A program made the position numbers and the translations under genes. The notes beneath the pieces are model-generated. The model did not search any database. It was not told the origin of the DNA and saw only the letters and a program-made list of their open reading frames with translations. 6,345 nt of DNA, taken from contig JAPKZC010001076.1 of assembly GCA_026394025.1 (NCBI GenBank), forward strand, positions 1 through 6,345, in the 5' to 3' direction. Below are positions 1 through 5,511 of this stretch, in pieces. Each line of letters begins with the position of its first letter. The stretch's first letter is position 1. The stretch comes from Candidatus Solibacter sp. (GTDB lineage: Bacteria > Acidobacteriota > Terriglobia > Bryobacterales > Bryobacteraceae).

Positions 1-391
1 GCGCTGAAGGACGCTTTCAAAGACCACTTCCGCATTGGCACAGCCATCAACCGTTCCGTTGCGACCGGCACCGGTTTTCGCCGAAGCCCGGAGCAGGCCA
101 GGCAGGACATTGCGCTGGTCAACGCCCAGTTCAATCAACTCGTCGCGGAGAACGAGATGAAATGGGCGCTCCTCCACCCACGTCCCGGTGCGGACGGCTA
201 TGATTTTCGCGCCGCCGATGACTTCGTGAATTTCGGCGTGAACAACAACATGTATCTGGTGGGGCACACCCTCGTGTGGCATTCGCAAACTCCCACTTGG
301 GTCTTCGCCGGCACGAATCCGCCGCCACCCGGAGTCACCAGCGCTCGACCAGTCTCCTTCGCCAACACGAACGCCGCCGGGACAAACCGGT

Positions 392-1189
392 TTGGGCGCG
401 GGCGGTTTGGCCCCTGTTTTGGCGGCGGCTTTTTTTGGCCGTTACACAGGGCCGAGAGCATCGCGCGAGGAATTGCTCCAGAGAATGCGCGACCACATTC
501 ACACCGTCGTTGGCCGCTACAAGGGAAAGATCAAGGTTTGGGATGTCGTCAACGAAGCCGTCGCGGACAACGGCACCAACATCCTGCGCGACTCTCTGTG
601 GCTGGAAACCATCGGGCCGGATTTCATCGCGAAGGCATTCGAATACGCTCACGAGGCGGACCCCGCTGCGATCCTTCGCTACAACGAATACGGCTTGGAG
701 AACCCAGCCAAGCGCCGCAAGTTCGTCACGCTGGTCAAGTCGTTGCAGGAACAAAAGGTGCCGATCGGCGCCATCGGATCACAAGCCCATCTCTACGTCT
801 CCACCACCTTCGAGACGATGGATCAGGAATTGACGGAACTCGCGACGCTCGGCCTGCCCATCCACATCACGGAACTTGACGTCAACAGCGCGCAGGGCGG
901 GCAGGGCGGTTTCGGCGCGGACATTGCCGACAACGCTGCGACCACCCAAGGCGGCTTGGTCAGCGACGCCGACCGTAAACTCGCCGACACCTACGCGGGA
1001 CTCTTCCGGGCCTTCTTGAAGCACGACAAGTCCGTTGAGGTGGTCACGTTCTGGGGACCGAATGACGCGAACTCCTGGCGTGCCAACGGCAAACCTCTGC
1101 TCTTCGACGGCAATAACCAACCCAAGCCCGCCTTTCACGCCGTCATCGCTGAGTCGAAGAAGGCCAAGAAGCCCACCCAACCAAACTGA
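392..1189 (+). CDS. GH10 xylanase, C-terminal fragment carrying both catalytic Glu
   Basis: This is the downstream open frame of the split GH10 gene. The first available ATG is at 392, but codons 392-436 are an out-of-frame reading of the Gly/Arg-rich insertion. True GH10 homology starts at about 437 (GRYTGPRASREELL). The fragment contains the acid/base motif VVNEAV, the substrate-contacting segment IGSQAHLY, the nucleophile motif ITELDV and the terminal barrel strand VTFWGPND. It lacks barrel strands 1-3, including the GHTLVWH histidines, so it is unlikely to fold into an active enzyme alone. It should be read as the second half of the gene that begins before the window, not as an independent gene. 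The last residues (SKKAKKPTQPN) form a basic tail beyond the barrel. Confidence 0.6.
   Translation: MGAGGLAPVLAAAFFGRYTGPRASREELLQRMRDHIHTVVGRYKGKIKVWDVVNEAVADNGTNILRDSLWLETIGPDFIAKAFEYAHEADPAAILRYNEYGLENPAKRRKFVTLVKSLQEQKVPIGAIGSQAHLYVSTTFETMDQELTELATLGLPIHITELDVNSAQGGQGGFGADIADNAATTQGGLVSDADRKLADTYAGLFRAFLKHDKSVEVVTFWGPNDANSWRANGKPLLFDGNNQPKPAFHAVIAESKKAKKPTQPN
430..436 (+). other. T7 homopolymer, frameshift site in the GH10 gene
   Basis: Seven consecutive T bases lie at the exact point where GH10 coding moves from frame 1 (GGGFF) to frame 2 (GRYTGPRAS). With six T the reading is continuous through both halves. One extra T, either real or a homopolymer miscall, explains the break completely. 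Confidence 0.75.
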
Positions 1190-1217
1190 CTTGGCTCGTA
1201 AAACCACTTCCCACTTT

Positions 1218-2243
1218 ATGAACACCAAACTCACACGCCTCGCATTTCCAGTAATTCTCGCGAGCCACGTTTGCCTGGCTCAAACGGACCCGCCGCCAGT
1301 GGAGGACTTCAAGCCGTCGTCGCTGAACCAGCCGGGCAAACAATTTCCGCAAGTCAACTCCGAGCGCCGTGTGCGCGCCCGACTCGTTGCGCCGCAGGCC
1401 ACGAACGTCGGCCTCCAATTTCTCGGTGGCGCAACCTACCCGCTGACCAAGGGAAGCGACGGCGCGTGGGTGGGCGTCACGCGACCGCAGGACGAAGGGT
1501 TCCATTACTACCAACTTGTGGTCGATGGGGCCGGAGTCCCGGACCCCGGCAGTCTGTATTTTTTCGGCGGCAGCCGGTGGGGCAGCGGCGTCGAAGTGTC
1601 GGCCAAGGACCAGGATTTCTATGCGGTCAAAGACGTGCCGCATGGCCAGTTGCGGCAGGTTCTCTATCCATCCAAGAGCGCCAGCGCCACGTTGCGCTGC
1701 TTCGTTTACACGCCGCCGGATTATGAAAAGGATGCGACCAAGCGCTATCCCGTGTTGTATCTGCAACACGGCGGCGGCGAGGACGAGACCGGCTGGGGCA
1801 GCCAGGGCAACGCCGGACTCATCATGGACAACTTGATTGCCGCCGGGAAAACGAAGCCGTTCATCATCGTGATGGCCAACAGCTACGTTCCGGGCGCTGG
1901 CGGTCCGGGTCGTTCCTCGACCAATTCGTCTCCGGCCGGTAGCACAAACGCCGCACCTGGCGGGCGTGGTCCCGGCGGACGCATGTTCGACTTCAGCGCC
2001 TTCACCAAGGTTCTCATAGACGACCTGATCCCCTTCATTGATGCCAACTATCGCACCCTGGCTGATCATGGCCGGCCTTTCGATGGGCGGCATGCAAACT
2101 CGCTCCATCGCGCTGGCCAACCTCGACAAGTTTTCGCACATCGGCGTCTTCAGCGGCGGCAGCATCTCGCCAACGAACATCGCCGACATGGATGCCTTCA
2201 AGCAGAAGGTCAAGGTGGTGTTCATCAGCTACGGCAGCCGTGA
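1218..2243 (+). CDS. Secreted CE1-type esterase, N-terminal part of a broken multi-modular gene
   Basis: This reading frame begins at ATG 1218, 28 bases after the GH10 stop, with no clear Shine-Dalgarno. The start is set by a good signal peptide: MNTKLTR, a hydrophobic stretch to residue 20, and probable cleavage after VCLA. Residues about 45-130 (ERRVRARLVAPQA ... FHYYQLVVDG) form an E-set/CBM48-like beta domain typical of the N-terminus of enterochelin-esterase-like enzymes. From about residue 150 (LRQVLYPS, LRCFVYTPPDY, YPVLYLQHGGGEDETGW, IIVMANSYVPG, LIPFIDANYRTLAD) it is the first half of an alpha/beta hydrolase of CE1/esterase-D type. Homologous coding ends at 2066. The remaining codons to the stop at 2241-2243 are out of frame, so this piece alone lacks the nucleophile Ser and the His. 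Likely substrates are acetyl or feruloyl esters on xylan, inferred from context. A Gly/Arg/Thr/Asn-rich insertion occupies 1890-1982. Confidence 0.8.
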   Translation: MNTKLTRLAFPVILASHVCLAQTDPPPVEDFKPSSLNQPGKQFPQVNSERRVRARLVAPQATNVGLQFLGGATYPLTKGSDGAWVGVTRPQDEGFHYYQLVVDGAGVPDPGSLYFFGGSRWGSGVEVSAKDQDFYAVKDVPHGQLRQVLYPSKSASATLRCFVYTPPDYEKDATKRYPVLYLQHGGGEDETGWGSQGNAGLIMDNLIAAGKTKPFIIVMANSYVPGAGGPGRSSTNSSPAGSTNAAPGGRGPGGRMFDFSAFTKVLIDDLIPFIDANYRTLADHGRPFDGRHANSLHRAGQPRQVFAHRRLQRRQHLANEHRRHGCLQAEGQGGVHQLRQP

Positions 2244-5200
2244 GTTGGGTGGCGATCGTGGCGGCGTCCGGGGCGGTTTCGACGGCGATCCCAAGGCAAA
2301 TACTGAAGCGCTCAAAGCAGCGGGCGTGAACGCCTACTTTTATGTATCGCCGGACACAGCTCACGAGTGGCAGTCCTGGCGGCGCAGCTTGTATCAGTTT
2401 GCACCGTTGCTCTTCCAAGACCGTCCCGTGCAGATGGCCGCGGCACAGGTCACGGCTGCGACACCTTTTCCCGCCACAGCTGCGCCAGCCGCAAAGCCCA
2501 ACGCGGCCGACGTTACCGGCACCTGGAAATCCGACTTCGACTCACAGATTGGCCACCAGAACTACGTCTTCACCTTCAAGCAGGATGGCGCGAAGTTGAC
2601 CGGCAAAGCCAATTCGGAAGTCGGCGACCGGAAGCGCGAAGCCGAATTGAAGGAGGGCAAGGTGAACGGTGACACGGTTTCGTTCGTGGAGATGCTGAAC
2701 TTCCAGGACAACGAGATTCGCATCACCTACACGGGCAAGCTCTCGGCCAACGGCAACGAAATCAAGTTCACGCGCGAGGTCGATGAGTTTGCCAAGGAGG
2801 ACATTGTGGCCAAGCGCGACGGAACGGCATCCAGCGCAACTGCGCCCGCCGCAAAAATCATCCGCATCAAGGCCGGCCAGTCCGAACCGGTCAAAGATGC
2901 TGAGGGAAATACCTGGCTGGCCGAGCAGGGTTTCGAGGGCGGCCAAACCATCGCACGGCCTGACATCCAGATTGCCAACACCAAGAGTCCCGACCTTTAC
3001 CGCTCGGAACACTACAGCATGGACTCCTTCACGTGGCCGGTCCCGAACGGTAAATACACCGTCAAGCTGCACTTCGCGGAGACCTTCGACGGCATCACCG
3101 CGGCGGGCGAGCGAGTGTTCTCCTTTAACGTGCAAGGCAAGGAGTTCAAGGACTTCGATGTCTGGGTCAAGGCCGGCGGGCCGTTGAAGGCTTACGTCGA
3201 GACGGTCCCTGTCGAAGTCACCGAAGGCAAGATCAAGGTGACCTTCACTCCCAAAGTCGAGAACCCGCAAATCTGCGCGATTGAAATTGTTTCGGCCTCC
3301 GGCGGTGAGACCAGCGCTGTGACGCCTGCTCCTGCTGCGATCGCGCCTGCCGCGCCCGCCGAATCCGCGTCTGCTCCAGTCGCACCAAGCGGCCCCACCG
3401 TGCTACAAGTTGACGCGGGCAAAGTCACGGGCAAAGTCAGCCCGATGCTCTACGGCCTGATGACGGAGGAAATCAACTTCGCCTACGAGGGCGGCCTCTA
3501 CGGCGAGCTGATTCGGAATCGCTCCTTCAAGGCGGACGCGGTCGTTCCACCGGTTACGGCTGAGACCTACGAGGTTGGCAAATACCTGCCAGTGACATTC
3601 CGACCAGACACGAAACCCAGATATTGGATGGCTGTCGGCGGCGCCTCGCTGGTGCTCGACCCGAGCAATCCGCTGAACGAGTTCCTGAACGTCAGCCTCA
3701 AGCTCGACGCCTCGTCCGCTTCCGCGGCTTCTCCCGCTGGCGTGGCCAACGAAGGATACTGGGGCATTCCGGTGAGGCCGGACACGACCTATCGCGTGTC
3801 GTTCTTCGCCAAGGCCCAGGATTTCAAAGGCGCGCTGACGGTCAGCCTGGTTCACGTTGTCAGTTCGAACCAAGTGGGTGTCAGAACGTCGCCGGGAACA
3901 TCGGTCTTCCTGGGTGAAACAACCATCCCCGTTGCCACCGCCACCGTCTCGAAGATTTCCGACCAATGGAAGAAATACGAAGTCACTTTGAAGACCAAGA
4001 ATGTCCAGCCTTCGAAAGAGAATCGCTTCGTCATCACCACCACCACGCCCGGCACCATCTGGCTCCAGAACGTCTCGCTCTTCCCGCCCACTTACAAGAA
4101 ACGCGAGAACGGCAATCGTGCCGACCTCATGGAGTTGCTGGCGGCGATGAAGCCCAAGTTCCTCCGTTTCCCCGGCGGAAATTATCTTGAGGGCAATGCC
4201 TTCACTCAGCGCTTCAACTGGAAGGAAACCATCGGCCCGGTCGAACAGCGCCCCGGCCATCCGAGCCCGTGGGGTTATTGGTCCACCGACGGCTTTGGAC
4301 TGCTCGAATTCGCCGAGTGGTGCGAGGACCTCGACATGGAGCCGCTGCTCGGCGTGTTCGCCGGTTACTGCCTCGGTCGCGGCGGCGTCATCCCGTCGGG
4401 GCCGCGACTCGAGCCTTACGTGCAGGAAGCCCTCGAGGAAATCGAGTATCTCATCGGCGATGCCAAGACCACCAAGTGGGGCGCGCAGCGCGCGAAGGAC
4501 GGGCATCCCAAGCCGTTCGAGATGCAATACGTCGAGGTCGGAAACGAAGATTGGTTCGACCGCAGCGGCAGCTACGAAGGGCGGTTTGCGCAGTTCTACG
4601 ACGCCATCAAGGCGAAGTATCCGCAGCTCAAAGTCATTTCCTCGTGGGGCTATGAACAACCCCAAAGTGGCTGGGTCAAGAGCCGCACGCCGGACCTGGT
4701 GGACGAGCATTTCTATCGCAACATGGAGGCGATGATGGCGCAGGCGTTCCGCTATGACACTTACTCTCGGACGAATCCCACCAAGATGTTCTGCGGCGAA
4801 TGGGCCACGCGCGTCGGTTCCCCCACCCCGAACATGTCGGGCGCCCTCGGCGACGGCGCCTGGATGACCTGCATGGAACGTAACTCGGACATCGTGCTGC
4901 TCTCGTGCTACGCGCCGCTGCTCGTGAACGTCAGCCGGTTGGAAGGTCAGGGCCGTTCGATGCAGTGGAGCTCCGACCTGATTGGCTACGACGCGCTGAC
5001 CAGCTACGGCTCGCCCTCGTATCACGCGCAGCAGATGTTCAGCACGCAGCATGGCGACGAAATCCTCGCGACGGATGCGCAGAACATCCCGACGCGCGCC
5101 TGGCAGCGGCGCGGTCGCGGCGGCGCGGCGGCACCTGCGCAGCAGATTCGCGAAGTCTTCTTCGACGCCACTCGCGACAGCAAGACCGGCGTGATTTATC

Positions 5201-5442
5201 TCAAAGTGGTGAATTGCTCCGGCTCCGCGCGCCCCATCATGGTCAAACTGAGCGGCGCCAAATCCGTCAGCGCCAAGGGCGAGGCCGTCGTCCTGGCCGC
5301 AGACAGCCTCGACGCCACGAACTCCCTCACCGAGCCGAACAAGGTTGTCCCGCGCACGGAGAAAGTGGACGGCCTTGGCGCTGACTTCACGCGCGAGTTC
5401 CCGCCGTATTCAATCACCATCTTGAAGCTGCAAGCGAAGTGA
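2038..5442 (+). CDS. CE1 esterase C-terminal half fused to lipocalin-like, malectin (CBM57) and GH51 arabinofuranosidase modules
   Basis: This is the downstream frame of the broken multi-modular gene. The earliest ATG is at 2038, but codons before 2068 are an out-of-frame reading. Homology starts at 2068 with MAGLSMGGMQT, holding the nucleophile Ser at 2080-2082. The esterase His is at 2362-2364 (DTAHEW), and the esterase ends near 2421. Next come a lipocalin-like domain (about 2509-2823), a malectin domain (2857-3291), an Ala/Pro linker (3292-3399) and a GH51 enzyme (3400-5442). The GH51 acid/base Glu is at 4546-4548 (VEVGNEDWF) and its nucleophile Glu is at 4798-4800 (FCGEWATR). There is no stop codon between the esterase and GH51, so the fusion is genuine. 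If about 14 bases are restored at 2067, the full protein from ATG 1218 would be 1,412 residues and exported by its signal peptide. As it stands, this half has no signal peptide and half an esterase, though the GH51 part is complete. Inferred role: removing acyl groups and arabinose side chains from arabinoxylan. Confidence 0.85.
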   Translation: MMPTIAPWLIMAGLSMGGMQTRSIALANLDKFSHIGVFSGGSISPTNIADMDAFKQKVKVVFISYGSRELGGDRGGVRGGFDGDPKANTEALKAAGVNAYFYVSPDTAHEWQSWRRSLYQFAPLLFQDRPVQMAAAQVTAATPFPATAAPAAKPNAADVTGTWKSDFDSQIGHQNYVFTFKQDGAKLTGKANSEVGDRKREAELKEGKVNGDTVSFVEMLNFQDNEIRITYTGKLSANGNEIKFTREVDEFAKEDIVAKRDGTASSATAPAAKIIRIKAGQSEPVKDAEGNTWLAEQGFEGGQTIARPDIQIANTKSPDLYRSEHYSMDSFTWPVPNGKYTVKLHFAETFDGITAAGERVFSFNVQGKEFKDFDVWVKAGGPLKAYVETVPVEVTEGKIKVTFTPKVENPQICAIEIVSASGGETSAVTPAPAAIAPAAPAESASAPVAPSGPTVLQVDAGKVTGKVSPMLYGLMTEEINFAYEGGLYGELIRNRSFKADAVVPPVTAETYEVGKYLPVTFRPDTKPRYWMAVGGASLVLDPSNPLNEFLNVSLKLDASSASAASPAGVANEGYWGIPVRPDTTYRVSFFAKAQDFKGALTVSLVHVVSSNQVGVRTSPGTSVFLGETTIPVATATVSKISDQWKKYEVTLKTKNVQPSKENRFVITTTTPGTIWLQNVSLFPPTYKKRENGNRADLMELLAAMKPKFLRFPGGNYLEGNAFTQRFNWKETIGPVEQRPGHPSPWGYWSTDGFGLLEFAEWCEDLDMEPLLGVFAGYCLGRGGVIPSGPRLEPYVQEALEEIEYLIGDAKTTKWGAQRAKDGHPKPFEMQYVEVGNEDWFDRSGSYEGRFAQFYDAIKAKYPQLKVISSWGYEQPQSGWVKSRTPDLVDEHFYRNMEAMMAQAFRYDTYSRTNPTKMFCGEWATRVGSPTPNMSGALGDGAWMTCMERNSDIVLLSCYAPLLVNVSRLEGQGRSMQWSSDLIGYDALTSYGSPSYHAQQMFSTQHGDEILATDAQNIPTRAWQRRGRGGAAAPAQQIREVFFDATRDSKTGVIYLKVVNCSGSARPIMVKLSGAKSVSAKGEAVVLAADSLDATNSLTEPNKVVPRTEKVDGLGADFTREFPPYSITILKLQAK
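2064..2070 (+). other. Frame change and probable ~14-base deletion in the esterase
   Basis: Frame 3 reads ANYRTLAD up to 2066 and frame 1 reads MAGLSMGG from 2068, with a single C between them. Esterases of this family normally have about five residues ending in His-Arg-Ala (xxHRA) between these motifs. Fifteen bases expected against one observed gives a 14-base loss, which also accounts for the frame change. The exact size is inferred from remembered family consensus. Confidence 0.65.
2509..2823 (+). other. Lipocalin-like beta domain between esterase and malectin
   Basis: About 105 residues follow an Ala/Pro-rich spacer and start with DVTGTWKSDFDSQIG. They alternate short beta-strand-like segments (YVFTFKQDGAKLTGKA, VNGDTVSFVEML, IRITYTGKLS, IKFTREVD). 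The G-x-W start and regular strand and turn pattern resemble small lipocalin-like beta-barrels seen as accessory domains in CAZymes of related bacteria. I do not know a specific name or ligand for it. A carbohydrate-binding or spacer role is only a guess. Confidence 0.5.
2857..3291 (+). other. Malectin domain (CBM57-type)
   Basis: About 145 residues run from IIRIKAGQSEP to CAIEIV. Malectin hallmarks are present: DAEGNTWLAEQGFEGG near the start, LYRSEHYSMDSFTWPVPNGKYTVKLHFAE in pieces in the middle, then RVFSFNVQGKE and KIKVTFTP. Malectin domains bind glucose-type disaccharides in animals, and in bacterial CAZymes they are classed as CBM57. Here it probably helps hold the enzyme on polysaccharide. 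An Ala/Pro/Ser linker (3292-3399) follows it. Confidence 0.85.
3400..5442 (+). other. GH51 alpha-L-arabinofuranosidase module
   Basis: This is a complete GH51 enzyme of about 680 residues, which would release terminal alpha-L-arabinofuranosyl groups from arabinoxylan or arabinan. It opens with VDAGKVTGKVSPMLYGLMTEEINFAYEGG, a typical GH51 start quoted here in part. A CBM4/9-like beta-sandwich (about 3619-4083, ending IWLQNVSLFPP) precedes the barrel. Barrel motifs follow: PKFLRFPGGNYLEG, VEVGNEDWF with the acid/base Glu, DEHFYRN and FCGEWATR with the nucleophile Glu. The C-terminal beta-sandwich (about 5149-5439) ends in FPPYSITILKL, as is usual for the family. It is larger than typical bacterial intracellular GH51 (about 500 residues), mainly because of the internal CBM-like domain. 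An Arg/Gly/Ala-rich insert (RRGRGGAAAPAQQ, about 5107-5145) sits between barrel and sandwich. No lesion is seen in this module. Confidence 0.92.
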
Positions 5443-5511
5443 GTGAAGTGCGGTCGCGCCGGACGACAATCGTGTCTTTAACGATGAATTGTGGCCGGTA
5501 TGATGGTGACC

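Larger units (their letters stand above)
1..1189 (+). pseudogene. GH10 endo-beta-1,4-xylanase, 5' partial and frameshifted
   Basis: This is a glycoside hydrolase family 10 xylanase, which cleaves the beta-1,4-xylan backbone with retention and is probably secreted. The window opens inside the gene, near the start of the GH10 barrel (FRIGTAIN), so the signal peptide is not seen. Bases 1-436 read in frame 1 and show the family motifs LVAENEMKW and GHTLVWHSQTPTW. From 437 the frame-2 reading continues with GPRASREELLQRMRDHI, then VWDVVNEAV (acid/base Glu at 554-556), ITELDV (nucleophile Glu at 872-874) and the C-terminal VTFWG...PLLFD...QPKPAF block, ending at TGA 1187-1189. Removing one T from the run at 430-436 joins the two parts into about 395 residues. 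Read literally, frame 1 stops at 877-879 and yields a product without either catalytic Glu. An Asn/Thr/Gly/Arg-rich insertion (about 307-451) separates the two conserved halves. The family call is very secure. Whether the lesion is biological or a sequencing error is open. Confidence 0.9.

Noticed and set aside
430..436. Programmed ribosomal frameshift at the T7 run
   Set aside because: The needed shift is +1, with no in-frame stop or rare codon at the site and no obvious stimulator. Xylanases are not known to use recoding, so an indel is simpler.
157..879. GH10 gene starting at ATG 157
   Set aside because: Frame 1 is open from base 1 and already encodes GH10 sequence (FRIGTAIN, LVAENE) before this Met, so the true start is upstream of the window.
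1260..1281. Lipoprotein signal at the esterase N-terminus because of the Cys in SHVCLAQ
   Set aside because: The residues before the Cys (S-H-V) do not fit a lipobox, so cleavage by signal peptidase I after LA is more likely.
2038..2067. Genuine translation start at ATG 2038 or 2041 for the downstream protein
   Set aside because: These codons are an out-of-frame reading of the conserved esterase segment DANYRTLAD, and no ribosome binding site or signal peptide is present.
3403..5052. Long minus-strand open frame of 549 codons opposite the GH51 module
   Set aside because: It lies wholly antisense to strongly conserved GH51 coding. Its translation is Arg/Gly/Val-rich with no recognisable motif, as expected for a shadow frame in GC-rich DNA.
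5443..5490. Terminator hairpin after the GH51 stop
   Set aside because: Only stems of about four bases can be formed (for example TCGT/ACGA), with no T tract after them.
5477..5504. Possible promoter: TTTAAC, 16-base spacer, TATGAT upstream of the DUF6807 gene
   Set aside because: The -10 match is fair but the -35 matches only three of six bases, and the implied start site would fall on the ATG. Chance similarity is likely.
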